The translations under genes were made by a program, and so were the position numbers. Below are positions 45,569-56,190 of a stretch of DNA of 64,000 bases, piece by piece. Numbering within the stretch: the stretch's first letter is position 1; each line of letters opens with the position of its first letter. The notes below the pieces were generated by a model, which was not told where the DNA came from, did not search any database, and saw nothing but the letters and a program-made list of their open reading frames with translations. The stretch lies in assembly GCF_024166365.1 (NCBI RefSeq), contig NC_064826.1, positions 22,530,001 to 22,594,000 of the forward strand, read 5' to 3'. Source of the stretch: Elephas maximus indicus (lineage: Eukaryota; Chordata; Mammalia; Proboscidea; Elephantidae).

Positions 45569-46991
45569 TGCTGTCTTTTAAGTGAACCTTTCGTTTAACA
45601 GGGTCCTTTTAGTGTTCCAACACCCTTGGGCGGATGCGTGATGTGCTTACTTTTAACAATGCTTTACATCCGGAAAATAATATTTGAATAAGATTCTTTG
45701 GAACTACCCAGAAAGGGGAAGCTGTGTGTCCCACAAGCCCCAGAACGCACTCCTTCTTTCTTCTCTATGCATCCTTCTAGGCCTGCTTGGAAATCTTCCC
45801 AAACGTCTAGAGCGCCCTAACCTGACCCATTCAATTTAGCTGTGGCTTGTTTATCTTCCTACACTTATTCTCTTATTGCCCATCTACCAGGGTGGAAGTA
45901 TGATGGACTATCTTATGGTGTACACTCATGGATGTGACTTCACTTGGGTCCCTGGGCATACGGTGGATAATCATAAGTACTTGATTATTAGCCTTGGAAA
46001 GAATCAAATAGCCTATCTGGGCTCGTTATCGAGCGCCTGCTCATTTGGATACTTTTTGTGTAGTTGTTAATACCAGGTCAATTAAAAATAAGTAGCAAAA
46101 CAAGCCAAAATATTCTGTCACTGGTAGTCTCATGATGCCAGTGCTCATTTCTGACATCAGTATTATCACAAGAAGTTTTTGTTATGAGCTTAAACCAATA
46201 TGAAATCTAATAAAAATTGTTGTCTAGACAGTAGCCGCTATCAGCTAACATCTCGGCTCTTTATCTTTACTAGATATTGTGCTTCTGGGGGAACCCAAAT
46301 GAAGCCAGGAGGAATGCATGGAGCCTCTCAGGGAATCCCTCCCATGTCTCCTGCATGCTCTGGGGGTGAGGGGTATCTTGTTGTCACAAACCTCATTGGC
46401 CCTGTCTTTCTGCCTGTCAACAGTATGACTTGCTTCCAGTAGACAGTGCTTTCATAAACCGGAGCAAAACCCACACAATCCACTCACCACGACCTGCAGA
46501 TGGTCCAGCAGGGAAAATACTGTCTTCCTTTCCAGAAGAAACAAATGTCATTCCCACTTTTCCCTGTCAGCCTGGTTCCAGACAGGAGGATCATGCTGTC
46601 GAGTTTCCTCTGGGTGAGTAGCCTGCAAAGGTTCGGAGCCCTAACCATTCCAGCAAAGCAAGACTTGTGGCGCAAATCTCCATGTGTCGAATACATATCA
46701 CAGCTTGAGTTAAATGGACCCCAAACATATGGCATTGTTTTCTGCATTTTCTAACACATGGGCAATTTCTCACATTTTAAATCAACTGAAAATGAGAAGA
46801 TTAGAGGCAAATCTTCTTGGAGGATTAACCACTAGGAAATATATTTGGTTCGCATAAATATCTGGGATGGGATGGATGAGGAGGTCAGACACTTTCCAAA
46901 GACTCATTTTCATCTTGCAGAGCATGGTATCCCAAGGAGAGGCCAGATGGATGATTATGGACTTACCTGCTTATCTCGAGTGTCTGGAGGG
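45569..46991. other. Unique sequence, about 1.4 kb, no gene seen
   Basis: No transposon is recognised. Frames of 60-89 codons overlap in several frames without motifs. Confidence 0.4.
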
Positions 46992-47290
46992 CAGTGGTGG
47001 CTTAGTGGTAGAATTCCTGCCTTCCGCGTGGGAGACCTGGATTCGAATCCCAGCCAATGTACCTCAAGCACAGCCACCAGTTGTCCGTCAGTGGAGGCTT
47101 GTGTGTTGCTATGATGTTGAATAGGTTTCAGTGGAGCCTCTAGACGAAGACAGACTAGGAAGAAAGGACTGGCAATCTCCTTCCAAAAATCAGCCAGTGA
47201 AAACCCTCTGGATCACAATGGTCCGAACCTGTTGGGCATGGATTGCTCACGAGTTGTGGGTTGACTGGATGGCAGCTAACAATGACCATG
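46992..47290 (+). mobile_element. tRNA-Gly-headed SINE with AfroSINE-like body
   Basis: The first 72 bases ('gcagtggtggcttagtggtag' ... 'attcgaatcccagccaatgtacc') match the layout of mammalian tRNA-Gly, with the anticodon position reading TCC and a B box 'attcgaatccc'. The body then reads 'ggtttcagtggagcc', 'gacagactaggaagaaaggactggcaatctccttcc', 'atcagccagtgaaaacc', and ends 'ttgactggatggcagctaacaatg', resembling AfroSINE and RTE tails. It is not a functional tRNA gene, since the stem pairings are degraded and no terminator follows. Confidence 0.8.
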
Positions 47291-47507
47291 GACTGTGCCC
47301 TCTCCTGATGCAGACAGCAGCAAAGGGCAAGCAGAGCCATGGTGTTTGGGCCTGATGAATAGGGGTTGTACAGCCAAGTGCCTTCTTCATGTGAGCGTTG
47401 CTGATGGGGACCAGTGACTCCTGGAGACAATCTCTCTACCTGTGCCTCAATGTTGCTGTCAATCTGGGTGGGTGATAACCTGTGCACGAACCCTTGCCAC
47501 TTGCTCA

Positions 47508-47706
47508 AACCCATTGCTGTTGAGTTGATTTTGACTCAGTGTGACTCCGTGAGTAGAACTCAGCTCCAGCGGTTTTTACTGGCTGTAATCCTTACAGCTG
47601 CAGATTATCAGGTCTTTCTCCCATGGTGCTGCTGGGTGGGTTCAAATCACCAACCTTTCGGTTAGTAGCTGAGTGCAAACCACTTGTGCTACCCAGGGAC
47701 CTATGT
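47508..47706 (-). mobile_element. AfroSINE, long insert type
   Basis: Antisense: 'acccattgctgttgagttgattttgac' to 'cacttgtgctacccagggacc'. CACTTGCTCA (47498-47507) and CATTTGCTCA (47707-47716) flank it. Confidence 0.92.
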
Positions 47707-47716
47707 CATTTGCTCA

Positions 47717-48289
47717 GAAGCTATAAAATAAAGTCATTGAGAACACAAATGAATATGTAGAATGACTCTATTCCCTACTGACCAGATTCCATGGGGGATT
47801 CAGGTGATGCCCCAATTCTGAGCATCAAGAGTTAAGAGGACGCAAAACCAAGCATTGGGATTGTCTTTTCTAGGAGAGATCAATTCTGCTCACCTTTCAG
47901 AGGGCTGCACCACAAAGGGCAGGCATGTGTACTAGTCCTCCACAGGTAATGATCAATAGGGAGCCGGAAAGCAGGCTCATTAGGCTTTTCTCCCAGGAGC
48001 CGCTCGCTCAGCCTCGTCAGGCCTCCAAAGCCACAACCGGCTGTATTGTCCTCATTATTGAAAAGGGCCCACTAGAGCGCCAGATGCTGCCTTCCTGGTT
48101 GCACCGGGCAACAATGCTCCTGGGCTTACAACTGGCCTCTAACAGACCCTGGGAACCAGAGGTGGTTAGCAGTGCTGTGCTCTTAGGGGCTTTACAGGCT
48201 TCCTCCGCCTCCTCTGGCTTCATGTCTCTTTTTTTGTCCCCAATGTATTAATATACACATGGAATATTAATATATTAATCCACACCACC
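47717..48289. other. Unique sequence, no gene confirmed
   Basis: A 108-codon frame (47925-48251) overlaps an antisense frame of 68 codons and has no known domain. An AT-rich repeat 'aatatattaatccac' occurs near 48250-48280. Confidence 0.4.
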
Positions 48290-48625
48290 CATCTGTCAGT
48301 GTGTTGTACTGTGGTGGCTTGCGTGTAACCATCATACTGGAAGCTACTGTATTTCAAATACCAGCAGGGTCACCAATGGTGGACAGGTTTCAGCAGAGCT
48401 ACCAGACTAAGGTAGACTAGGAAGAAGGCCCTGGTTGCCTCTGAAAGATAGCCAGTAAAAACCCTCTGGATCACAACAGAATGTTGTCTGATATAGCGCT
48501 GAAAGATGAGCACCCTGGGATGATGAAGATGGCACAGGACCGGGCAGAGTGTCCTCCTGTCATACACAGGTTGGCCTTGAATTGGAGCCGGCTGGAAGGC
48601 AACTAACTAAGAACAACAGAGAGTT
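48290..48625 (+). mobile_element. Internally deleted RTE-like non-autonomous element
   Basis: 5' segment 'ctgtcagtgtgttgtactgtggtggcttgcgtg ... ggacaggtttcagcagagctaccagactaagg', then an AfroSINE-like 'agccagtaaaaaccc', then a diverged RTE 3' tail 'gaagatggcacaggaccgggcagag ... tggaaggcaactaactaagaac'. The 5' segment recurs in antisense at 58379-58593 joined to a longer RTE 3' region. Confidence 0.65.
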
Positions 48626-49214
48626 TAGAAAGGCACATATTCATACACCTATACTACCTTTGACAACTCAGGAGTTTAGATGTGCAGTGAGCTGCCTGCT
48701 GTGGGAACCAGGCTGCTGAGTTTATGTTCAAGTTACTGGGGAAGAAGACAGAGGGTGCTCTTCCAGAGGCCCCAAGCTTCATGTGCAGACCTGTGATCCA
48801 TGAGCCTACACAGCCCCATCTAGGTATCAATAAGGGGTTCTTCCCTCATTCCTCTGTCCTTGCTCCAGGGTACTTCAGTGCACAGGAACTGAGGTTTCCT
48901 ATACAGCAACTTTTGGGGGCAGGGGCCCCAGCCTATTTCCTCTTTCCAAATCCTCCTTCCTCCCTTCAGATGGTTGTGGCCATAAAGGAAATGTTCTGCA
49001 ATCAAACAGTCCCTCAGGTAGAGAAGGGAAGAGAATGGGGAGGGAATGAGAGAAGAGGGCCCCTGGGCTGCAAATCTGTAGATATTTCCAAGTGACAAAG
49101 GGCCAGAGTGGCTTTATAAAACGTTTTCCTTTTGGCAGTAGGACAAGAAGCTCAGCTGTCTCCTCAACGGAAACTTCTCAGGATAGCGCTAGGCTTGGGA
49201 AAAGGACCCCAGGG
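48626..49214. other. Unique sequence, no gene confirmed
   Basis: A 123-codon frame (48724-49095) is overlapped by a 92-codon antisense frame. Neither has a recognisable domain or coding-like context. Confidence 0.35.
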
Positions 49215-49330
49215 AAGCAGTATGTATGGGGCTTGCAATCATGAGTTTTGAAGCTAGACGGCAATAATGTCTGGTTCTAGTACATTCCAGTGGTGTCTCT
49301 GAGCCTAGGTTTCTTTCTTCACCTGTAAAA

Positions 49331-49765
49331 AATAACAAACCAAACCCATTGCCTGTCAGTCCATTCTGACTCATGGCCACCCCATGTGTTACAGAGTAGA
49401 ACTGCCCCATAGGGTTTTCTTGGCTGTAATCTTTTTGGAAGAAGCCCTGGTGTCTCAGTGGTTAAGCCTCGGCTAATAACTGAAAGGGGTTCAATCCCAC
49501 CAGCTGCTCCAGTGGAGAAAAATGTGACAGTCTGTCTGTTTTCAGAAAAATTGCAGCCTTGGAAAGCCTGTGAGGCAGTTCTACTGTGTCCTCTAGGGAC
49601 ACTGTGAGTCTGAATTGAGTTGAAGGCAATGGGTTTGTTTTTTGTGTTTAATCTTTTTGGACGCAGATTGCCAGGCCTTTCTTCCATGGTGCCTCTGCGT
49701 AGGTTCAAACTGCCAACCGTTGCCTTAGTAGTGCCTGTGCAAACCGTTTGCGCCACCCAGGGACC
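49331..49765 (-). mobile_element. AfroSINE (outer), interrupted by an opposed AfroSINE
   Basis: Antisense 'accaaacccattgcctgtcagtccattc' to 'ctgtaatctttttgga' (49439), resuming 'cgcagattgccaggcctttcttcc' to 'gtttgcgccacccagggacc'. Confidence 0.93.
49440..49648 (+). mobile_element. AfroSINE (inner), nested, opposite strand
   Basis: 'agaagccctggtgtctcagtggttaag' to 'gaattgagttgaaggcaatgggtttg' then T-run. TAATCTTTTTGGA at 49427-49439 and 49649-49661 is a perfect 13-bp duplication within the outer SINE. Confidence 0.95.
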
Positions 49766-51044
49766 TCCCTCACCTAGAGAGGGTTTAATAATTGTAGCCA
49801 CCTTGGGGTTGGAGTGAGAAGTAAATAAGCTTCTACAGGATAAGCAATGTACAGGAATGTGTAATACAAGATGCCTGTGCAGGCTTTATGTTCATGAAGC
49901 TTAGGAAGTTGAAACTTACTGCAAGGATGCGGAAAGAGGGAAGAGAGCGATTAATGCAGACCCTTCCTGGCACTGGGTCTGTCCGTCCTCACTGTCTCCC
50001 TTCCACAGCGCTCCCACGCTGGCAGACGCGCCCTTTCCGGCTCACTCAGCAGCGGCACAGGCTGCAGTTACGCGTGGCCGCCTCTAGATGGAACTTTCTC
50101 ACCAACACAAGGTCCGGCCTTGCGGGCGCCGGCGCGGCCCAGCTTCCCCGGCGCGGGGCGGTGAGCGCTCTCCCTCTGCCCTCGGCCCGGCGGGTGCAGG
50201 GTAGGGGTGCCTAGGCGAGTACTAGTGGCAAGGGGCGCTGGGCGGGCACGTAGAGCCTGGCTGGTTTCCACCCCCTGGCTGCCAAGGCAACCCCGTGGCT
50301 TCCCCGCAGAAACCCAGAAGCCGCGCCGAGTGGTCCTCAGGAGTTCCCTGTCCCGCGTCTTTGAACTAGCTCAAAGTATCGGACCCCGTGCCCGCCCGAG
50401 CCCCTCTGGTCGGTGCGAGAGTCCAGGTCCACTCTCACATACACTGTCGGGACTGAGGAAGGCACCCGCATACTCGCGGCCGGGGGCGAGCCCGGCAGCA
50501 AGAATGACACACAGCTGCAGCGCCGCGTGGCGCAAACTTTGCAGGGAGCCGCGGTTGCAGGCGTTACTTTGCGCATCCCCGAAAAGACAGCGCACAGCGG
50601 GACACTCGCCGTCTCCCCTGTATTCTTCACGGTGACCCTTCTCGGAGCTGTACTCACTAAGGAAGACCCCGGGCTGGCGGATCCTGACCGATGCGTCTGG
50701 TAGTCTTCGCGCCGCGCCTTCCTACACTGGCCCGGGTCGCCAGGCAGTCGGGGTGCTCTCTCGTCACCTGCACAACCATGTCCCACCCCTGCTTCCCCTC
50801 CCCTCGTCTTTGCGTCTTCCCTTTCTGGTGGTGGCAGGGCGGGTGGGGTGATTTTCGATCAGAACTATTGACATCTCTGCTTCCCGCGTCGATTGGGGCT
50901 GCGGGGATGTAGCGCGCAGGGGGACCCGCCGGCGAGTCTTCCTTTCCCGGCCGGCGCCGGGGCAGCTGGGTGACATCGGGATCCAGGGGTTCCCGCCCCG
51001 CGGGGTGCCTCCTCCCGTATCTCGAGGTGACTGGCTGGCGCTAA

Positions 51045-51180
51045 GCGATTGGCGATCCCGGGCGCGATCCTGGCTGCAGCTCCCCGCGCCGCGCCGGGTG
51101 AATGGCCGCGGGCTAGGGATCGGGAGGCGCCGGGCGCAGACCAATCGCGGCCGCCGGTGGGAGTATTTGTTATTCACATG
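51045..51180 (+). promoter_or_regulatory. Core promoter candidate with two CCAAT boxes
   Basis: An inverted CCAAT (ATTGG, 51048-51052) and a direct CCAAT (51141-51145) lie about 93 bp apart in GC-rich DNA, followed by an AT-rich 'gagtatttgttattcac' (51161-51177) as the only TATA-like element. This spacing suits an NF-Y-dependent promoter with initiation around 51180-51230. Confidence 0.6.
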
Positions 51181-51199
51181 GAAAAGACTTGGCGCCGGC

Positions 51200-51338
51200 T
51201 CGGCCAGCGCAGCCCCCTCAGCCCCGAGATCAGCTACAAGTGCGGCCGCGGTGCTCGCCTCGCGCGGCGGCGGCGGCGCTGAAATGGAGCTGCGGGCCCC
51301 CCGCGGGCTTCCTCACCGCGCCCTCGGCAGGGAGCAGG
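51200..51338 (+). CDS. Putative first exon of an unidentified gene (partial)
   Basis: An ATG at 51284-51286 lies in good Kozak context (GAAATGG) and opens MELRAPRGLPHRALGREQ. The frame meets a consensus donor AGG|GTAAGA with GT at 51339-51340. The start of the exon is only a guess from the CCAAT boxes. An upstream in-frame ATG at 51005 lies before the likely promoter and is less plausible. The 18 residues are arginine-rich, have no signal peptide or domain, and I do not recognise them. Non-coding first exon is the alternative. Confidence 0.4.
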
Positions 51339-52559
51339 GTAAGATTCGCCGAGCAGCAGAAGGAGGCAAAGAGGAAAGCAAGTGCCGAATCAGAGGGAAA
51401 AGAACCCCCAGCCCTCAAACTCCCCCCAAACGCCGTGCTGGCTGCAAAAAGAGGATTCCCTCGGTTTTAAAGCTATTCATTGGGCAGCCTGGCGCACCGT
51501 TCCTTCCCAGATCACTTTCGTGATTTGCTTTTCCAGGGCACAGTAGACAGCCTTGCGCCCCGAGTCTGGGCAAGAACTGGCAGGTGGAGGTGCCTGAATG
51601 GGGGGCGAGGGAGAGTGGGCACCAGGGGGCGAGGGTCTCGCTGGGCTTTGGCGCTTGATTGGGTGTCTGTTGGTTTTACGTTGCAAAGAACAAGGCAGCC
51701 ACCCCTCTTGTCTTCTGATTACATTCCAGTGAAGAGGGCTAGAAAGGAGGCAGGCTTTGCTTGGAACTCACCAGGCTTGGAGAATGTGATCCCCCAAAAG
51801 TTTATTCGGCGGATGGGAGACCTGAGGGTGACGGGCAGGGGGCAGGAGCGCCTAGAATGCTCTGATGGGGCGGACGGCGGCAGGATTTTAAAGCGCTCCT
51901 CCTCGGATCGCCTGCCCCGGGTGACCTCCTGGACCTGCCCCGGCGGTACCCGGACTTGCCCCGCCGAGATGACGAGGTACCTTCGTTGTGCGAGTCGAAC
52001 GGGGGGGATTTCCGAAGTTAGAGGCTTCCGGAATGAGTTGGGGTAACCCCTGCTTTCCTGAGCCTGGAGCTGGAGGGCTGGCTAGCCAGGATCTAGGGAA
52101 AATGGGGATTGCGGGACCAGCCGGGCTGTTTGGGGGTTCCCGAGACCCCCCTGACCCCACACAGCGCACGTTCCACCTTGAGTTTGCGTTCTCCGAATGC
52201 GCCCCGCTAGGTTGGGATCCCCCCCTTTTGTGGCTTTCGGGAAAACACTGGAGTTCCCTGTCTTGTTGGGGGTGGGAGCAGGGGAAAGGTCTGGGGATCT
52301 GGAGTTTACAAAGCAAAGGCAAAGCTCGCCAACAGCTTCTCGGCAGCTACTGCGCCGGCGGGGCCCCAGGTGCTGGCTAGCGGATGTGGGGTGTGGGCGC
52401 TCGGGCCGCCAGGTGTGGCGGGGCGGAGGCTGGGTCTACCCGCGCGCCGGTGACTGCGAGCGGACCCAGGTACTTCTCCACCGCCCTGGGCTCTTACCCT
52501 GAGCGCGGGCTCAACAGCCAAAAGGACTGGGAAATAAGAGGAAGATGAGGCCAGCAAGA

Positions 52560-52581
52560 GGGGAGGGGGGCGGGGTGGGTG
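52560..52581 (+). repeat. G-quadruplex-prone G-run cluster
   Basis: Runs of 4, 6, 4 and 3 G separated by single bases at the right edge of the CpG island, including a GC box. The spacing fits a very stable short-loop G-quadruplex. Confidence 0.85.
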
Positions 52582-52585
52582 GCTG

Positions 52586-55399
52586 CAGGCAGAGATAGAG
52601 AGATCCTTCACAGCTACGCCAAGAGCGAGCCCATCTGCTCAGCCACACAACTCGGAGATCCCTAGAGATTCGTACAGTTGGTGAAAATCTAACAGATCAT
52701 CCCCTCCCAAAAAATCAGTCTGTCTGACACGCTCTCTTGGTGCAAAAGAAATGCAGAGGGCGTACAACTGCGCAAGACAGCACCCCCGCGCTTCCCTGAG
52801 GAATTGCTTTCCCGGTTCCCCAAATTGCAGAGCCTGGGGTCAGAGAGTGTGTGCGCCCCTGGGATAGTGGTGGTGAAAATAGACCTACCGGCTGCAGCAG
52901 CACAGACCCCTCAGTCCCTGAAGTGAGCCCCGCCCCGGGAGGGAATGCCCTATTTGCCATTTGGGGATGATCTTTTTCCTCAGACCTGACAATGTGGGAG
53001 GCTCGCGAACACCCAAGAGTACTGTGCCGTCTTGGCCGCTGCGCTGATTGAATACAAATCCTGCCGACTGACATTTAGACCTGGAAAACAAGGCTGGTGG
53101 TGGAGGTATTTACAAGAAAAATTATAAACGGGAGACATGCATTCCGATGAAAGCTTGTATTTTGCTTGAAGGAAAAATAGAGGAAAAGAGCCACCAGCAG
53201 GTAGATTTTGGATAAACAGCATATTGCACTTGACTGTAATTCCCATTTTCCGTTAGGAAATTGTCAATAATTGCAAATGGCTACAGAAACCGCTTTAGTT
53301 TACCTTGGTCACTTGCTGGTGAATGATGTCTGGAAAGATCTCTGTAGGAGACAGAATGAGCTCTGTGAAATGTATTCCCTGCTTCTTGAAAATATGGGGA
53401 TTGGTAATTTTGAAGAGAAAAGCCTTATCCATCAGGGAAAATAAAGCAAGGTTGTTAAATGCAATTTTCCCATCTCAGAGTCAACTACAGGTTGTACCAT
53501 ACCTGAGATAAAGAGAGAGAGAATCCTTGCTTTTAAATCAGGAATGTGGGAAGAAATCGAGAGGGGAGGCTGTCTTAGGGGAGGCTTTACCCAGAATAAA
53601 GAGAAAGGTGCTGAGAACAGAGCTCTATACTGTTATTTAGGCTCAATTTCTTCTGTTTGCTTTCTGCTAGCTAGTTCTGCCCTACCATGCCCCCTTGGTA
53701 AGTTATGGCTGCTTGAATAATTAAAAAAAAAAACCCATCCAAATCCAAAAGGAATACAAAGAAGAGCTGAGCTCCAATGAGTGCAGGGGAAAGTTGAGGT
53801 CTGGGGAGAGGTGCTCTTTTCAAAGTTGGCTGGGCAGGTTGGAGCTCCTGCAGGGCTAGTTTAATTGGTATTTATGCAGCAAATAACCCGGCTGACATTC
53901 ACGATGGCAGCATCGCGTGCCCAACTTTGTATAAGAATGTTCCATTGTCTTCAGGGCATGAGGCATAGAACACTACACAGATGCTCATGATAGCACGGAT
54001 GTTTTTCCTTCTAACTTTCTTTCCCACCGTCTTCCTCCTGTAGGTAGAATGCCCCACATAGAGACGACTTTGCTTTGGTCTGTGAAGTCTGCTTGTTCTA
54101 TCCCCCTGCTTTAAAACAAGACGATGTTGCAGCGGATTTATCTCTTAACTATAGCCGCAGCAACGACCTGGCACATCTCCATCCGCCGAGCAGGCTGGCT
54201 TGCAAAGGTTCAGGAAGCTGTTGCCCTTCCCTTGATGGGATCTGATTTGGCATCACCAGGCAAAGAGTCCCGTGTGTAGTTTGCCCAGGAGGGACAATCA
54301 CTCCAAATGGTTCACGGTGCTTCCATCCTAAGAGGGGGTTTTCTATCTGCTAGGATTTCAGATTTGGCTTTTCTTTCTTTCTTGTTTTTTGGCGCTGAAA
54401 AGTATTTTATTTGATTTCCGTTTCTGCTTGGTGCTTTGACAAGTTGTAAAGAACTCACCCACTCCATGGCGGGAAAAGGCTTGAAAGGGGTGTCATCTCT
54501 GATCCCAGGACCCGTCTTCTGAGTGGGGAGTATGGCTGTTGGAGTGATTTCAGGGGCACTCTTGAGCAGCTCTAGCTCCGGTCTTAACCATTATTGGAGG
54601 CACATCTTTGGTGAGGAAATTATGAATCTCCTAGGAGTTGTCTTAAATAGGCAGGTGTTCCAGCTGGGGTATGACAGTAATGGATCTTCAGGCTTTGATA
54701 CCTACTAATGAATCCACTCACTTCTCACGGCCTTCAAAGGTAATGAGAGAGCAAGGTCTTGAGGCTGTGACCCACAGGACACATCAGCGCTGTGAGAGGG
54801 AGGGAAGGAGAGAGGAGACCTAGGTGTGGGTGAAGGGCAGCTGGTGAGCAGAAGCAGCGAGTTGTCAGAGGGGTCCAGGAGGAGTGTGTGAGTGTGCTGG
54901 ACACATGTGTTGCCAGTTTCATACTTTTTCAGTCAGGGTTGTGTCTAAAGATAGAGCTTTGCAGGGTGCTTCTTGGCCGGCTTTCCCAGTGGTAAGGATC
55001 CTTAGTGGCAGAAGCTCAGCAGTATGTTCAGCTTACAATTTAGGAAAGTTTCTTATTGTCTTGCTTCCACTACAGAAGAGTATCTTGTCATCACTTCCTC
55101 CAGCATAGTCTCTTGGATGCTCCTAGGGTTCATGACCATCAGCTCTCCAGGTGTGATATTGCACTTCCATTGACTTTTCCTCTTGTGTCCTTCTTTCCAG
55201 TTTTCCTTCAAGCTCTCTGCTCTTGATATGGGTTCTCCAGGGTTGATTCCCTGGATACACGACTGTTGTTAAGCTCTGGTCAGCCCTGAGTGTGCTGAAA
55301 AAGTGGCTTTCTCTTGTCTTCTAAGTACAATTCCTCAGTAAAATATTTTCATTCTAGGACTCATTGTTAAACTAAAAGCATCCGTGTATGTTTATGGCA
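52586..55399. other. Repeat-poor unique sequence, possible first intron
   Basis: About 2.8 kb with no transposon recognised except an A11 run near 53724. Such repeat-poor DNA downstream of a CpG island often holds intronic regulatory elements. No second exon can be identified. Confidence 0.45.
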
Positions 55400-55580
55400 C
55401 TTGGCAGTTTAGAAAGTATTGTTACACACATTCTATTATTTGATTTCACAACTCTGGGAGGTGGGCAGATCATTCCCCGTTTTAGAAACGAAGAAACTGA
55501 GACCAAGTGAGGTGACTTGGCCAGTGTCATTCAGTGAGTACTGGGGGAGTGAGATTAGAATCAAGGTCTCCTGACCCCAT
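55400..55580 (-). mobile_element. MIR SINE
   Basis: Antisense: 'cacattctattatttgatttcacaactctggg', 'ccccgttttagaaacgaagaaactgagaccaagtgaggtgacttggccagtgtcattcagtgag'. Confidence 0.88.
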
Positions 55581-55948
55581 GAACCCACACCCATAATTCC
55601 TCCGAATCAAATTAAGGTTAACACAATATCCAACACGATCCCCAGCACCCAGGGAGCAGCAGACCTGCCTTTGAACCTGGACAGAAGCTTCAGGCACAGG
55701 CACATAATCTTTCAATTTTCAGGTTCATGATTTACCAATTGGGGACCACGATGGTGTTGTCAGGTTCCGACTTATAGTGACCCTATGTAAAACAACAAAA
55801 CAACGTTGCTTGGTCCTGTGCCATCCTCACAATATCTGAGGCATTTCTGAGCCCGTTATTGCAGCTACTGTGTCAGTCCGTCTCGTTGAGGGTCTTCCTT
55901 TTTTTCTGATGACCCTATACTTTGCCAAGCATGATGTCCTTCTCCACT

Positions 55949-56190
55949 TGGTTCTGGTTCAGACCCCTGCAGAGAATTTGCATTTCTAACAAGTTCCCAG
56001 GCGATGCTAATGCTGCTGGTTAGGGACCAATTCTGAGAACTGCTAGTAGAGCAGTGGTTCTCAAAATTTATTATAATAAGAATCACCTTGGGGTCTTGTT
56101 AAACTGTAGATTCTGATTCAGTATATCTGAGGTGGAAATGCAAATTCTCAGCAGTGGTTCTAACCAGAATGAAACTGTTCTAAGCCCTGC
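55949..56190. mobile_element. Pair of MER5-like hAT fragments inside RTE
   Basis: First: 'gagaatttgcatttctaacaagttcccaggcgatgctaatgctgctgg ... attctgagaactgc'. Second: 'cagtggttctcaaaat ... attctgattcagtatatctgaggtgg ... agcagtggttc'. These are MER5A-type terminal and internal landmarks. About 10 bp of the expected RTE sequence are missing at the junction. Confidence 0.72.

Larger units (their letters stand above)
49215..49860 (+). mobile_element. MIR SINE split by nested AfroSINEs
   Basis: 'gcaatcatgagttttgaagctagacgg', 'ctctgagcctaggtttctttcttcacctgtaaaa', then SINEs, then 'agagggtttaataattgtagccaccttggggttgg'. Confidence 0.75.
49990..52585. promoter_or_regulatory. CpG island
   Basis: An abrupt rise in G+C and CpG frequency compared with everything else in the window, almost free of transposons. 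CpG peaks lie near 50.04-50.7, 50.9-51.35, 51.85-52.0 and 52.2-52.58 kb. Contains GC boxes such as 'ggggcggg' and several G-runs. Such an island normally marks a promoter with broad or housekeeping/developmental expression. Direction is inferred from the CCAAT boxes and splice donor near 51.0-51.34 kb. Confidence 0.93.

Noticed and set aside
46992-47063. Functional tRNA-Gly gene
   Set aside because: Stem pairings are degraded, no T-run terminator follows and SINE body sequence continues directly, so it is a SINE head.
49319-49801. 160-codon open frame on the minus strand
   Set aside because: It runs straight across two nested AfroSINEs and so is an artefact of repeat sequence.
50337-50786. 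149-codon open frame on the minus strand of the CpG island
   Set aside because: Same GC-driven effect, with an overlapping plus-strand frame of similar length. A bidirectional promoter is possible but unsupported.
51480-52046. 188-codon open frame in the CpG island
   Set aside because: GC-rich DNA has few stops. It begins after the likely splice donor and shows no domain, while overlapping frames on the other strand are equally long.
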